DNA of 64,000 bases from contig NZ_BBRI01000002.1 in assembly GCF_002090075.1 (NCBI RefSeq), forward strand, positions 992,001 to 1,056,000. The letters run 5' to 3'. The DNA comes from Demequina sp. NBRC 110052 (GTDB taxonomy: Bacteria; Actinomycetota; Actinomycetes; Actinomycetales; Demequinaceae). A program made the position numbers and the translations under genes. The notes under the pieces were generated by a model that saw only the letters and a program-made list of their open reading frames with translations, was not told where the DNA came from and searched no databases. Below, piece by piece: positions 18,547 to 28,308 of this stretch (positions within the stretch are counted from its first letter, which is position 1; each line of letters opens with the position of its first letter).

Positions 18547-19667
18547 GGGTGCGACCAGGCCGGGCCGGGAGGCTCGGACACGGTCACCACGCGGTCGCGA
18601 CCGCGCCGCTTGGCCTCGTACAGGGCCGAGTCGGCGCGGCGCAGCGCCTCGTCCACCTCTTCCCCCGGCTCCCACATCGCGACGCCGATCGACACGGTCG
18701 CCGGATGGTCCGCCACGGCGCAGACGGGAGACGCGGCCGCCACCGCGACCCTCACCCTCTCCATCGCGTCCGCCGCCTCGCTCTCCGTGGCCGCACGCAG
18801 CACTGAGACGAACTCCTCGCCGCCCCACCGGCCCACGAGGTCGTCCTCGCGCGTGCCGTCGAGCATCGCCCGCGCCACGTGCCGCAGGGTCTCGTCGCCG
18901 CAGTCGTGCCCGAACGTGTCGTTGAGCGCCTTGAAGTGGTCCACGTCCGCGAGCGCCACCGCGAACGGACGACCCCGCCGCGCGAGCGACTCCATGCGCT
19001 CGCGTACCGGGCGGCGATGCGGCAGCCCGGTCAGCGTGTCCGTGTCCGCCGCCGCCTGCGACAGGCGCAGCGAGGCATCGACGATGCGTCGCGCCCGCAC
19101 CAGCGCCTGGGTCAGGATCAGCGCGAGCGTGAACAGGCCCACCGTCAGCAGCGTGCGGTGCGCGGCCGCGAGCGCCGACGTCTCCGCCGTCGGCAGCTGG
19201 GACCACGCACGCGAGCGAGGGAACGCGATCTGCATCATCGCGATGCCCGCCACGAGAGCCGCGACGAGCCCGATGCGCCACCTCGGCCGGTCCTCGGGCA
19301 CCGTCACCGCGACGCCGAGCGCGCCGAGCATCAGCATCGACGCGAACCCCGCGTCGACGGAGAACGCCGACGCGTACAGCAGCGCGGGAAGGATCGGCGC
19401 CGCCTGCGAGATCGCCGCCGCGCCCAGGCGATGGCCACGCACGTCCGCTCCGATGCCGCCCAGGCACAGCAGCGCCGTCGCGAAGGCGACAGCCGCGAGC
19501 CAGCGCGGCTCGAGCAGCGCAGCCGTGAGGAACGTCCACGCGTACACGCATGCGACAACGGCGCCGAACGCCAGATAGAGGCGGACGATCCAGCCCTGCC
19601 TTCGATGCTCCACGGCGCGATCGCGCTCGAGCTGAGCGCGCGCCAGGGTCAGTGCGTCGGCGTCCAT
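18543..19667 (-). CDS. Membrane diguanylate cyclase (GGDEF), dgc2
   Basis: A 374-residue GGDEF protein. About six hydrophobic helices (roughly residues 25-190) precede the cyclase domain (about 210-365), which holds VDHFKALNDTFGHDCGDETL and the active-site RWGGEEFVSVL. An I-site (REDD) lies five residues upstream, so product inhibition is expected. ATG 19667 is chosen because the longer frame (to 19736) would overlap the end of guaA and begins with low-complexity Arg/Ser/Gly residues. It lies 28 nt downstream of guaA in the same direction and may be the last gene of that transcript. Confidence 0.9.
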   Translation of the reverse strand: MDADALTLARAQLERDRAVEHRRQGWIVRLYLAFGAVVACVYAWTFLTAALLEPRWLAAVAFATALLCLGGIGADVRGHRLGAAAISQAAPILPALLYASAFSVDAGFASMLMLGALGVAVTVPEDRPRWRIGLVAALVAGIAMMQIAFPRSRAWSQLPTAETSALAAAHRTLLTVGLFTLALILTQALVRARRIVDASLRLSQAAADTDTLTGLPHRRPVRERMESLARRGRPFAVALADVDHFKALNDTFGHDCGDETLRHVARAMLDGTREDDLVGRWGGEEFVSVLRAATESEAADAMERVRVAVAAASPVCAVADHPATVSIGVAMWEPGEEVDEALRRADSALYEAKRRGRDRVVTVSEPPGPAWSHP

Positions 19668-19695
19668 CCGCGCGCCCCGGCCGCCTGCGGCGTGG

Positions 19696-21273
19696 TCACT
19701 CCCACTCGATCGTGCCCGGCGGCTTGCTCGTGACATCGAGCACGACGCGGTTGACCTCGGCTACCTCGTTGGTGATGCGGTTGGAGATGTGGGCGAGCAC
19801 CTCGTACGGCACGCGCGACCAGTCAGCGGTCATCGCGTCCTCCGAGGACACGGGGCGCAGCACGACCGGGTGACCGTACGTGCGGCCGTCGCCCTGGACG
19901 CCCACCGAGCGGACATCGGCGAGCAGCACCACGGGACACTGCCAGATGTCCTGATCCAGACCCGCCTTCGTGAGCTCCTCGCGCGCGATCGCGTCGGCCG
20001 CGCGCAGGATCTCGAGCCGCTCCCACGTGACCTCGCCGATGATGCGGATGCCGAGCCCGGGGCCAGGGAACGGCTGGCGCCCGACGATCTCCTCGGGGAT
20101 GCCCAGCTCGCGGCCCACCGCGCGGACCTCGTCCTTGAACAGCGTGCGCAGCGGCTCCACGAGCGAGAACTGCAGGTCGTCGGGCAGTCCGCCCACGTTG
20201 TGGTGGCTCTTGATGTTGGCCGCGCCCTCACCGCCGCCCGACTCGACGACGTCGGGGTACAGCGTGCCCTGCACGAGGAACTCGACGTCCTCGCCGTGCG
20301 CGCCCGCCTCCTCGACGACCTGGCGCGCCGAGTCCTCGAACACGCGGATGAACTCGCGGCCGATGATCTTGCGCTTGGTCTCAGGGTCGCTCACGCCCGC
20401 GAGGGCGCTGAGGAACCGCTCCTTCTCATCTCGGATGATGAGGCGCACACCCGTGGAGGCGACGAAGTCCTTCTCGATCTGCTCGACCTCGCCCGCACGC
20501 ATCAGGCCGTGATCGACGTGGATGCACGTGAGCTGGTCGCCCACGGCCTTCTGCACGATCGCTGCAGCCACGGCCGAGTCGACGCCACCCGAGAGCGCGC
20601 AGATGACACGCTTGTCCCCCACCTGCTCGCGAATGCGCGCGACCTGCTCGTCGATGACGTTCTCGCTGGTCCAGTCGGGCGTGAGGCCCGCGACGCGGTA
20701 CAGGAAGTTCTCGATCGCCGCCTGGCCCAGGGGCGAGTGCTTCACCTCGGGGTGCCACTGCACGCCGCACAGCTGCGCCTCAAGGTTCTCGAACGCCGCC
20801 ACGGGCGCGCCCTCGGTCGTCGCGAGAACGGTGAAGCCCGCGGGCGCCTCGTGCACCGAGTCGCCGTGGCTCATCCAGACCTCCTGGGTCTGGGGGCTGC
20901 CCGACAGAGCCGCGCCCGCGTCGGACACGTGCGCCTGGGTACGGCCGTACTCGCGCAGGCCCGTCTTCGCGACGGTGCCGCCGAGCGCCTTGGCCATGAC
21001 CTGAAAGCCATAGCAGATGCCCATCACGGGAACGCCGGAGGTCAGCAACGCGGCCTCGTCGTCCAGGTGCGGCGCGCCGTCCTCGTATACCGACGAGGGG
21101 CCACCGGACAGGATGATCGCCGCAGGGTCCTTCTCGAGCATGCGCGCCACCGGCATCGTGTGCGGCACGATCTCCGAGTACACGCTCGCCTCGCGCACGC
21201 GGCGCGCGATCAGCTGGGCGTACTGGGCGCCGAAGTCGACGACGAGGACGGGGCGGTGCGCGGTCTCGTTCAC
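19696..21273 (-). CDS. guaA: GMP synthase (glutamine-hydrolysing)
   Basis: Converts XMP to GMP with ATP and glutamine. The 525-residue protein has a class I glutamine amidotransferase domain (about residues 8-200; nucleophile Cys in [13 protein letters not shown], His/Glu in GVQWHPEV) and an ATP-pyrophosphatase domain with [13 protein letters not shown]. The C-terminal dimerisation domain includes [19 protein letters not shown] and ends [18 protein letters not shown], the conserved family terminus. GTG 21273 is the start, overlapping the stop of the DUF3817 gene by 4 nt. Longer upstream frames run through other genes and are rejected. The SURF1-DUF3817-guaA order is seen in related actinobacteria. 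Confidence 0.97.
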   Translation of the reverse strand: MNETAHRPVLVVDFGAQYAQLIARRVREASVYSEIVPHTMPVARMLEKDPAAIILSGGPSSVYEDGAPHLDDEAALLTSGVPVMGICYGFQVMAKALGGTVAKTGLREYGRTQAHVSDAGAALSGSPQTQEVWMSHGDSVHEAPAGFTVLATTEGAPVAAFENLEAQLCGVQWHPEVKHSPLGQAAIENFLYRVAGLTPDWTSENVIDEQVARIREQVGDKRVICALSGGVDSAVAAAIVQKAVGDQLTCIHVDHGLMRAGEVEQIEKDFVASTGVRLIIRDEKERFLSALAGVSDPETKRKIIGREFIRVFEDSARQVVEEAGAHGEDVEFLVQGTLYPDVVESGGGEGAANIKSHHNVGGLPDDLQFSLVEPLRTLFKDEVRAVGRELGIPEEIVGRQPFPGPGLGIRIIGEVTWERLEILRAADAIAREELTKAGLDQDIWQCPVVLLADVRSVGVQGDGRTYGHPVVLRPVSSEDAMTADWSRVPYEVLAHISNRITNEVAEVNRVVLDVTSKPPGTIEWE

Positions 21274-21632
21274 GAGCCCAGCGTACCGGCGACCTCGCGG
21301 GCGATCCGGCGCTCCGCGAAGAACGACAGCAGCGGCACGACGCCTCCCGCAGCCATGTACAGGAGCCGTCCCAGACCCCAGCGCATCCGCATCCACAGAT
21401 CCACCGTGGTGATCAGGTAGATCACGTAGATCCAGCCGTGCACGATCGCGACGCCGGTGAAGAACGCGTCCACGGCAGACGGCTCGTCGATGCCAGGGAC
21501 GTACCGGATGAGACCCATGAACACGGTGAGCAGGAACGTGCCGGTGATGATCGCCATGACGCGGTAGCGCGCGAGCGCTCCCCGCACCTTGGCATCGCCG
21601 CGGGTCGTGTCCTCGGGGGCGGGCTGGGTCAC
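21270..21632 (-). CDS. DUF3817 family membrane protein
   Basis: A 120-residue protein with three or four transmembrane helices. The motif [16 protein letters not shown] and the general pattern match DUF3817, a small integral membrane family that commonly precedes guaA in actinobacteria; its function is unknown. GTG 21632 has GGAGGAAGC directly upstream. It overlaps SURF1 by 4 nt at its start and guaA by 4 nt at its end. Confidence 0.85.
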   Translation of the reverse strand: MTQPAPEDTTRGDAKVRGALARYRVMAIITGTFLLTVFMGLIRYVPGIDEPSAVDAFFTGVAIVHGWIYVIYLITTVDLWMRMRWGLGRLLYMAAGGVVPLLSFFAERRIAREVAGTLGS

Positions 21633-22429
21633 GCTTCCTCCTGGTCGCCGGGGTCCGCGCCCGACGCGGGGGTAGCACCCTCGGCGGGCGCGGCGGGGCG
21701 CTGCCTCCCATTGTCACGTATCCACCGCACGGCGACGAACGCCGCGAACGCACCGAAGATCCACCACTCGATCGCGTACGCCGCATTGCGCAGGTTGAGC
21801 TCCGTGGTGGGCGGGAGCGGCTCGAGGGCCCTCCACCCGTCGATCGGCTCGTATGAGACGAGCACGTCGGAGTACAGAGGGGCGGGCCAGGTCTGCGCGA
21901 GCGCGCTCGTCGCGACGGCGCCGACCGTCGTCGCCTCCACGGCTGAGGCGTCCGGCGCGGGCGTGCTCTGCTCCGAGGCCCGCAGGTATCCGGTGAGCGC
22001 CACCCCACCCTCGGGCACCGCGACGGCAGGCGCCGCATCGGCGGGCGCCCAGCCGACGACGACCGCCAGCGTCGCCGGCTCGCCCGTTCCCGTCGCGTCG
22101 GGGTCGACCTCAAGCGCCCGCACGAGCAGCTGCGCGGGCTCACCCTCCACCTCACGGCCCGTAACGACGAAGACCTCCTCGTCGAGCCAGCGGCCCTCGA
22201 CTGAGACCTGACGGCCCACACCCGTGCCTGCACGATCGCCCGGCCTCAGCACCTCGGCGATCGGCACGGACGGCTCAGGCAGCACCATCTGCCCGGTCGC
22301 CTCCGCGCGCGTCCACTGCCACCAGCCCAGTCCTCCTGCGACGCCGACCGCGAGCACCGCGATCGCGACAGCACCAGCGACTGCGCCCCAGCGCACGCGG
22401 GCCGTGGCGCTCTCAGCCACGGCCGTCAC
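21629..22429 (-). CDS. SURF1-family protein
   Basis: A 266-residue membrane protein of the SURF1 family, which assists cytochrome c oxidase assembly (heme a insertion) in other organisms. Two transmembrane helices frame an extracytoplasmic domain: the first at about residues 15-36 (ending [12 protein letters not shown]) and the second at about 218-240 within [20 protein letters not shown], a stretch typical of the family. The loop holds [18 protein letters not shown], another family element. The C-terminal tail is Pro/Ala/Glu-rich. The GTG start at 22429 overlaps the stop of the preceding diguanylate cyclase gene by 4 nt. Confidence 0.87.
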   Translation of the reverse strand: MTAVAESATARVRWGAVAGAVAIAVLAVGVAGGLGWWQWTRAEATGQMVLPEPSVPIAEVLRPGDRAGTGVGRQVSVEGRWLDEEVFVVTGREVEGEPAQLLVRALEVDPDATGTGEPATLAVVVGWAPADAAPAVAVPEGGVALTGYLRASEQSTPAPDASAVEATTVGAVATSALAQTWPAPLYSDVLVSYEPIDGWRALEPLPPTTELNLRNAAYAIEWWIFGAFAAFVAVRWIRDNGRQRPAAPAEGATPASGADPGDQEEA

Positions 22430-23607
22430 TGCTCGGCCTGGCCGCGGCCAGCCTTGGACGACGGCGCCCCGGCCTCGAGGCGCGCACGCAGCACACGCTC
22501 CGCGTCCGAGCCGGGCGCGACATCCGCGATGCCACGCGCGACGACGCGGTCCCGCCCTCCGCTCTTCGCGGCATACAGCGCGTCGTCCGCGCGCTTGATG
22601 ACACGGTGCGCCCGCTCATCGTCGAGCCCGTCCGTGACGCCGATCGACACCGTCACCTCATGCGAGTGACCCGCGCAGGGGACCGCGTGATCCGCGACGA
22701 CTGCGCGCACTCTCTCCAGCATGGCCGTGGCCTCCTCCAGGGTCGCTCCGGGGAGCACGAACACGAACTCCTCACCGCCCCAGCGTCCTACGGTATCCGT
22801 CAGCCGCAACTGCTCGCGAAGCCGCCGCCCGATCGTGGCCAGCACGCGGTCGCCGCACGAGTGCCCGTATGCATCGTTGAGGCGCTTGAAGTGGTCAAGG
22901 TCTGCGATCGCGAGACCGTACGAGCCCGAGCCGACCGACGCGAGCGCCTCGAGGGTCTCCGTCACGGGGCGCCGGTTCGGAAGTCCGGTCAGCGGGTCCG
23001 TCGCCGCGAGGTACTCGGCCCTCGCCGTCGCATCGGCCGCCGCCTGGGACGAGTGGGCCGCGCGCAGATGCGTCGCGACGGCGATGACGGAGATGACCAC
23101 CGCGGTGAGGCCCGCGTTCACCGTGAAGAGGAATGTGATCATCGGCTCTGGCAGCGCGACCAGCGCGCGCGAGAGCGGCATCGTGACCTGGCACAGCAGG
23201 AAGACCGAGGCCGCGACCACGATCGAGGCCCAGCGCAGCGCACGCTGGCGATCGGAGAACAGCAGCAGGCCGAGCGGACCGCCCGCGAGCAGGTACAGGT
23301 GCACGCCGCTCGGCCAGCCCATGTGCGCGGTCGCGACGACGATCTGGACGAGGGCAAGGGCCAGTACTCCGAGCGCAGCGGCGTGGGCACGACCGGCACG
23401 GACGAGCAGAAGCACTCCGACGAACGCGACCGCGGCCACCGCATCGGTCACGATGAGTGCCCGGAAGCCCTCGGCGTCGTACACCGTGTAGAACACCGCG
23501 TGAGCCGCACTCAGCAGTGCCGCCCCGATCACGAGCCCCTGCACGACGGTCGACGACACGTCGAGCAGGCGCCGCGCGACAGGGATCCCCTGGATCGGCG
23601 TCGTCAC
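22426..23607 (-). CDS. Membrane diguanylate cyclase (GGDEF), dgc3
   Basis: A 393-residue GGDEF protein. About six hydrophobic helices (roughly 22-185) come before the cyclase domain (about 205-370). That domain holds LDHFKRLNDAYGHSCGDRVL and RWGGEEFVFVLPG; an I-site (RLTD) lies five residues before GGEEF. It ends in an Ala/Gly-rich tail. The GTG start at 23607 overlaps the stop of dgc4 by 4 nt, and its own stop overlaps the SURF1 start. It shares the same helix-rich N-terminal plan with its three paralogs in this window, but the sensor sequences differ, so distinct inputs are likely. Confidence 0.9.
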   Translation of the reverse strand: MTTPIQGIPVARRLLDVSSTVVQGLVIGAALLSAAHAVFYTVYDAEGFRALIVTDAVAAVAFVGVLLLVRAGRAHAAALGVLALALVQIVVATAHMGWPSGVHLYLLAGGPLGLLLFSDRQRALRWASIVVAASVFLLCQVTMPLSRALVALPEPMITFLFTVNAGLTAVVISVIAVATHLRAAHSSQAAADATARAEYLAATDPLTGLPNRRPVTETLEALASVGSGSYGLAIADLDHFKRLNDAYGHSCGDRVLATIGRRLREQLRLTDTVGRWGGEEFVFVLPGATLEEATAMLERVRAVVADHAVPCAGHSHEVTVSIGVTDGLDDERAHRVIKRADDALYAAKSGGRDRVVARGIADVAPGSDAERVLRARLEAGAPSSKAGRGQAEQ

Positions 23608-24761
23608 GCGCGCACCCTCGACGGGACTCGCTGCAGCGAGGCGCCGCGTACCGCGTTGCGCCCCGCCTCCTTCGCCGCGTAGAGCTGGCCGTCCGCGAGC
23701 TGCAGGGCCTCCTCGCCGCGGCCGGCCGTGGGCGAGTGCGCGACGCCGATCGAGACGGTGACGTGCTCGAGCTCGCCTGCCACGCCGATGTCGCCCTCGG
23801 TCGCGACGCGCATGCGCTCCATCGCGACCACGGCCGCGACAAGACCCAGGCCAGGCATGACGACCAGAAACTCCTCGCCGCCCCAGCGCGCGAGCCTCGC
23901 GCCTTCGGGGAGGCTGGCGCGCAACCGCTCCGCGACGGCCTCGAGCACCGCGTCACCGCGCGGGTGCCCAAAGCGGTCGTTGATGTCCTTGAACCGATCG
24001 ATGTCGACGAACGCGAGGCTGTAGTGGCCCTCGGCGATCGCGTCCTGGAGCGCTGGCTCGATCCCGCGACGGTTCACCAGACCCGTGAGGCTGTCGGTGG
24101 CCGCGAGCCGGGACGCCTCCGCGAGCAGGCGCTCGTTGCGACGGCGCTCGCGCGTGTAGTAGCGGTGGTTGAAGTAGCCGGTGGCGTAGATGAACATCGC
24201 CATGAGCGCCAGGTTCATCACCATGGCGCCCTCGACCCACAGCTCGGAGACCGGGAAGTGGGGGGCTGCGCTCGCCGGTAGCACGTGCAGCACACCCGCG
24301 GCGGTCGCGGCCACGAGACCGACGGCGAAGCCGACCCGCCAGTGGCGGCGCGCGAACACCGTGTACACCAGGCCCCCGATCATCACCAGCTGCAGGTGGA
24401 AGCCCGCGCCGCGCGACATCACGATCGTGAGGTAGCCGAGCTGCACGACGGGCGCGAGGACTCCCGCGATCGCCGCGACCAGGAAGTGCCCGCGCGAGTT
24501 GAGGAACAGGCCTGCGCACCACACCGCGATGAGGCCGAGGTGCGCCACGGCAGGCACCAGCGTCGCTGGCGGCGCACCGAGCGCGAGGTAGACGACGAAC
24601 GGCACGTGCGCGAGGCTGCACAGCACGAAGACATGGTTGGCGCCCTCGACCATGCGCGCGCGGGTGACGTCGACGCGGTCTACGCCAGTGGAGCTGAGGC
24701 GAGTCCAGGCGTCGACCACGACGGCACGCAGGCGCGAGAACTCCACGACACGCACCCCCAA
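23604..24761 (-). CDS. Membrane diguanylate cyclase (GGDEF) without I-site, dgc4
   Basis: A 385-residue GGDEF protein. Five or six hydrophobic helices lie at about residues 42-200, and the cyclase domain at about 220-375. It carries VDIDRFKDINDRFGHPRGD and active-site RWGGEEFLVVMPG. At the I-site position the residues are PEGA rather than RxxD, so this copy should escape product inhibition, unlike its three neighbours. The start is uncertain: TTG 24761 gives the longest frame, and GTG 24755 is only two codons further in; no clear Shine-Dalgarno decides it. It is the first gene of a run of five that overlap by 4 nt each, ending in guaA. Confidence 0.88.
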   Translation of the reverse strand: MGVRVVEFSRLRAVVVDAWTRLSSTGVDRVDVTRARMVEGANHVFVLCSLAHVPFVVYLALGAPPATLVPAVAHLGLIAVWCAGLFLNSRGHFLVAAIAGVLAPVVQLGYLTIVMSRGAGFHLQLVMIGGLVYTVFARRHWRVGFAVGLVAATAAGVLHVLPASAAPHFPVSELWVEGAMVMNLALMAMFIYATGYFNHRYYTRERRRNERLLAEASRLAATDSLTGLVNRRGIEPALQDAIAEGHYSLAFVDIDRFKDINDRFGHPRGDAVLEAVAERLRASLPEGARLARWGGEEFLVVMPGLGLVAAVVAMERMRVATEGDIGVAGELEHVTVSIGVAHSPTAGRGEEALQLADGQLYAAKEAGRNAVRGASLQRVPSRVRA

Positions 24762-24988
24762 GGGACGTCAGGCGCGACTCCCTCATCGCCGCGCGGACCT
24801 TTGGAGTCTACGGGCGCGCCTGCGTGAACGCCATGGTCCTGACGCAATTGGAGAGAAGAAAACGGTGACGCTTCTCCGCAAAGTGGACGAATACGCCGAC
24901 CCCGCGCGCACGGACCGCCCCACATGCCTCCCCCCGTATAGGCCTAACGTCGTGTGGCACGCAAGCGACGACGTGACATCCTTGACGT

Positions 24989-27049
24989 GTGGCACACAGC
25001 ATCTATATCGCATCGTCCGAAGGCGACACCGGGAAGTCCACGATCGCCCTGGGGATCACCGCGCTGCTCGCGCGCAGCGTCGAGAAGGTGGGCATCTTCC
25101 GCCCCGTCGCTCGCGTCGCGGACGGCTCCGACTACGTGCTCCAGCTCCTGCTGGGCCACGATGGCGTCGATCTGACCTATGACGAGGCCGTCGGCGTCAC
25201 CTATGAGGACGTGCACGCCAATCCCGACGCGGCTCTCGCCACGATCGTGCAGCGGTACCACGAGGTCGCGAAGAAGTGCGACGCGGTCGTCATCGTCGGC
25301 ACCGACTACACCGACGTCTCCTCTGCCGCAGAACTCGAGTTCAACGCACGCATCGCGGCGAACCTCGGCGCGCCGGTCGCGCTCGTCGTGCGCGGCATGG
25401 ACCGCACGCCTGCGGAGATCGCGCAGACCGTCGAGGCCGCGATGCTCGAGATGCGGGGCAGCCACGCCCACGTGGCCGCAGTCTTTGCCAACCGCTGCCG
25501 ACGGGAGGACCTCGAGCAGATCGTCTCGCTCCTGCCGGAGGGACTCGCGGGCGGCGCGCTGCCCGAGGAGGACCTGCTGTTCGCTCCCTCGCTGGCATCC
25601 CTCATCGAGGCCGTCAACGGCACCGTCATCTCCGGATCGCCCGACCTGATGTCGCGCGAGGTGCGCGCGATCGTCGTGGGCGCCATGAGCCCCGAGCACC
25701 TGCTCGGCCGCCTCGAGGAGGGCGCCCTCGTCATCACGCCAGGCGACCGCGCCGACGCGCTGCTCGCGCTCCTCACCGCGCACGCCGCAGGGGGCTTCCC
25801 CGCGCTGTCGGGCATCATCCTCAACGGCGGCTTCGAGCCCGCCGAGCCGATCATGAGGCTCGTCGAGGGACTCGGATCGTCCCTGCCCATCGCCACCACC
25901 CAGCTCGGCACGTACGACACCGCGAGCACCTGCTGGGCGACGCGCGGCCGTCTCTCGCGCGAGTCGCAGCTCAAGGTCGACACCGCGCTCGCGATGTTCG
26001 AGGCGCACATCGACGCCGATGAGCTCACGCGCCTGCTCGACCTGGCGAAGACCGACGTCATCACCCCGCTCATGTTCGAGTACGGCCTGCTGGACCGCGC
26101 GCGACAGGACCTCAAGCACATCGTGCTTCCCGAGGGCTCGGACGACCGCATCCTGCGCGCCGCCTCGACCCTGCTGCGCCGCAACGTCGTGGAGATCACG
26201 ATCCTCGGCGACGAGGCGGCGATCCGTGCGCGAGGCGCCGAGCTGGGCCTCGACCTCGACAAGGCGCGGATCGTCTCGCCCCACGACGAGGAGTACGTAT
26301 CGCGCTTCGCGCAGACCTACTACGAGCTCCGCAAGCACAAGGGCGCCACCATGGACGTCGCGCGCGACCGCGTGCAGGACGTCAGCTACTTCGGCACGAT
26401 GATGGTCCAGGAGGGGCTTGCCGACGGCATGGTCTCCGGCGCCGCGCACACGACCGCGCACACCATCACGCCGTCGTTCCAGATCATCAAGACCGTGCCC
26501 GGCACGTCCATCGTGTCCTCGGTCTTCCTCATGTGCCTCGCCGATCGCGTGCTCGTCTACGGCGACTGCGCCGTGAACCCCGACCCGACCGCAGAAGAGC
26601 TCGCGGACATCGCAATCTCATCCGCCGAGACGGCACTGCAGTTCGGCATCGACCCCAAGGTCGCGATGCTGTCCTACTCCACCGGAGAGTCCGGACGCGG
26701 GTCCGACGTGGACAAGGTGCGCGAGGCGACCCGCCTGGTGCGCGAGCGCCGCCCCGATCTCGCCGTCGACGGCCCGATGCAGTACGACGCCGCCGTCGAG
26801 CCGTCCGTCGCCGCCTCGAAGGCCCCGGACTCGCCCGTCGCGGGCCAGGCGACCGTGCTGGTCTTCCCCGACCTGAACACCGGGAACAATACGTACAAGG
26901 CGGTGCAGCGCTCCGCGGGCGCCGTCGCGATCGGCCCGGTGCTCCAGGGCCTTCGCAAGCCCGTCAACGACCTGTCCAGGGGCGCCCTGGTGCAGGACAT
27001 CGTCAACACGGTGGCCATCACAGCCATCCAGGCACAGCAGATCGACTAG
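24989..27049 (+). CDS. pta: Phosphate acetyltransferase (long form)
   Basis: Interconverts acetyl-CoA and acetyl phosphate. The 686-residue protein is the three-domain form. Residues 1-205 are a BioD-like P-loop domain with SSEGDTGKST. A DRTGG-type regulatory domain is at about 215-330. The catalytic PTA/PTB domain is at about 360-686, with VLPEGSDDRILRAAS, MVQEGLADGMVSGAAHTT, SYSTGESGRGSDVDKV and VFPDLNTGNNTYKAVQRSAG. GTG 24989 starts the P-loop domain directly. No Shine-Dalgarno is visible; TAACGT at 24945-24950 is a possible -10, giving a leader of about 32 nt. It lies 19 nt before ackA in one operon, so the two form the acetate/ATP branch. Confidence 0.97.
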   Translation: MAHSIYIASSEGDTGKSTIALGITALLARSVEKVGIFRPVARVADGSDYVLQLLLGHDGVDLTYDEAVGVTYEDVHANPDAALATIVQRYHEVAKKCDAVVIVGTDYTDVSSAAELEFNARIAANLGAPVALVVRGMDRTPAEIAQTVEAAMLEMRGSHAHVAAVFANRCRREDLEQIVSLLPEGLAGGALPEEDLLFAPSLASLIEAVNGTVISGSPDLMSREVRAIVVGAMSPEHLLGRLEEGALVITPGDRADALLALLTAHAAGGFPALSGIILNGGFEPAEPIMRLVEGLGSSLPIATTQLGTYDTASTCWATRGRLSRESQLKVDTALAMFEAHIDADELTRLLDLAKTDVITPLMFEYGLLDRARQDLKHIVLPEGSDDRILRAASTLLRRNVVEITILGDEAAIRARGAELGLDLDKARIVSPHDEEYVSRFAQTYYELRKHKGATMDVARDRVQDVSYFGTMMVQEGLADGMVSGAAHTTAHTITPSFQIIKTVPGTSIVSSVFLMCLADRVLVYGDCAVNPDPTAEELADIAISSAETALQFGIDPKVAMLSYSTGESGRGSDVDKVREATRLVRERRPDLAVDGPMQYDAAVEPSVAASKAPDSPVAGQATVLVFPDLNTGNNTYKAVQRSAGAVAIGPVLQGLRKPVNDLSRGALVQDIVNTVAITAIQAQQID

Positions 27050-27068
27050 GAAAGGCTGCGTATTCAGC

Positions 27069-28208
27069 GTGTCCGTCAACTATGAGGGGATCGCCCTGGT
27101 CCTCAACTGCGGGTCCAGCTCGGTGAAGTACCAGGTGGTCGACACCACGAAGGACGAGCCCCTCGCGTCCGGCATCGTGGAGCGCGTCACCGACCACGCG
27201 CTGGCCATCGGCGAGGTCATCGAGACCCTTTCGCAGCCCGGCTCCGGCGTGGACCTCGCGGATTTGACCGTCGTGGGCCACCGTGTAGTGCAGGGAGGCG
27301 ACGAGTTCTCCGCCCCCACGCTGATCGACGACGCGGTAGAGCGCGCGATCGCGAAGCTCTCGGTCCTCGCGCCTCTGCACAACCCCGGGCATGTCGCCGG
27401 CATCTCCGCCGCCCGCGCCGCCTTCCCGCAGCTGCCGCACGTCGCCGTCTTCGACACGGCGTTCCACCAGACTCTGCCCGAGGCCGCCTACACGTACGCG
27501 CTCGACCTCCAGGTGGCGCGTGAGCACGGCATCCGCAAGTACGGATTCCACGGCACCTCGCACGGCTACGTGTCGCGCGAAGTCGCCTCGCTCATGGGCC
27601 GCGACCCGAAGGACATCAACGTCATCACCCTGCACCTGGGCAACGGCGCGTCGGCCGACGCCGTGCAGGCCGGGCACGCGGTGGACACGTCGATGGGACT
27701 CACCCCGCTCGACGGCCTCGTCATGGGCTCGCGCACCGGCACCATCGACCCCGCGGTCGTATTCCACCTGCACCGCGCAGCAGGCATGTCGATCGATGAG
27801 ATCGACACGCTGTTCAACAAGCAGTCCGGCATGCTCGGCCTCACCGGGTACTCGGACTTGCGCGACGTGCACAAGGCCATCGCGGACGGTAGCCACGAGG
27901 CCCGGCTCGCACTCGACATCTACACGCGCCGCATCAAGTCGTACGTGGGCCAGTACCTGGCGCTCATGGGCTCGGTCGACGTCATCGTCTTCACCGCGGG
28001 CGTGGGCGAGAACGACGACATCGTGCGCCTCGAGTCGATGCAGGGCCTCGAGGGCCTGGGCATCGTCATCGACCCCGCGCGCAACGAGGGCCGCAAGAAG
28101 CAGTCGACGCTCATCTCCACGGACGACTCGCCGGTGCAGATCTGGGTCGTGCCCACGAACGAGGAGCACGAGATCGCCGTGCAGTCGGTGGCCGCGGTCT
28201 CCGCGTAG
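27069..28208 (+). CDS. ackA: Acetate kinase
   Basis: Makes ATP and acetate from acetyl phosphate (reversible). The 379-residue protein has LVLNCGSSSVKYQVV (N-terminal ASKHA phosphate motif), KYGFHGTSHGYVS, LGNGASADAVQAG, DTSMGLTPLDGLVMGSRTGT and FTAGVGENDDIVRLE. It is about 20 residues shorter than the common 400-residue form. The motif usually read as GHRVVHGG is GHRVVQGG here; the substrate Arg is kept. GTG 27069 is preceded by TAGGAAAGG at some distance. It is the second gene of pta-ackA, ended by a clear intrinsic terminator. Acetyl phosphate from the phosphoketolase at 56077 would also be its substrate. Confidence 0.96.
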   Translation: MSVNYEGIALVLNCGSSSVKYQVVDTTKDEPLASGIVERVTDHALAIGEVIETLSQPGSGVDLADLTVVGHRVVQGGDEFSAPTLIDDAVERAIAKLSVLAPLHNPGHVAGISAARAAFPQLPHVAVFDTAFHQTLPEAAYTYALDLQVAREHGIRKYGFHGTSHGYVSREVASLMGRDPKDINVITLHLGNGASADAVQAGHAVDTSMGLTPLDGLVMGSRTGTIDPAVVFHLHRAAGMSIDEIDTLFNKQSGMLGLTGYSDLRDVHKAIADGSHEARLALDIYTRRIKSYVGQYLALMGSVDVIVFTAGVGENDDIVRLESMQGLEGLGIVIDPARNEGRKKQSTLISTDDSPVQIWVVPTNEEHEIAVQSVAAVSA

Positions 28209-28224
28209 CGACTCGCACTGCCTG

Positions 28225-28256
28225 ACGGGGCCCGGTCCACATGGATCGGGCCCCGT
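28225..28256 (+). terminator. Rho-independent terminator of pta-ackA
   Basis: A 14-bp stem (28225-28238 with 28243-28256; ten perfect GC-rich pairs ACGGGGCCCG at the base, one G-U pair above) capped by a 4-nt loop ACAT and followed by a T-rich tail TTCTTCATTT. It starts 16 nt after the ackA stop. This is the best intrinsic terminator in the window. Confidence 0.9.
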
Positions 28257-28308
28257 TCTTCATTTCGCGGTACATCACCGTCCACCAGGACACATGCGAC
28301 CGCTGAGA

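Noticed and set aside
21274..22233. An N-terminal extension of GMP synthase to 845 residues
   Set aside because: The extra 320 codons run through DUF3817 and SURF1 in another frame; the family start is at GTG 21273.
24954..25175. A 73-codon upstream frame overlapping the start of pta
   Set aside because: It has a GTG close to a possible -10 but reads mostly as a shifted frame of pta, with Arg/Ser/Ala-rich low complexity. There is not enough evidence for a leader peptide.
24944..26461. A 505-codon open frame antisense to pta, and similar frames antisense to xfp, tkt and sucC
   Set aside because: These are mirror frames of the codon bias of the sense genes. They have biased, repetitive peptides and no ribosome-binding sites.
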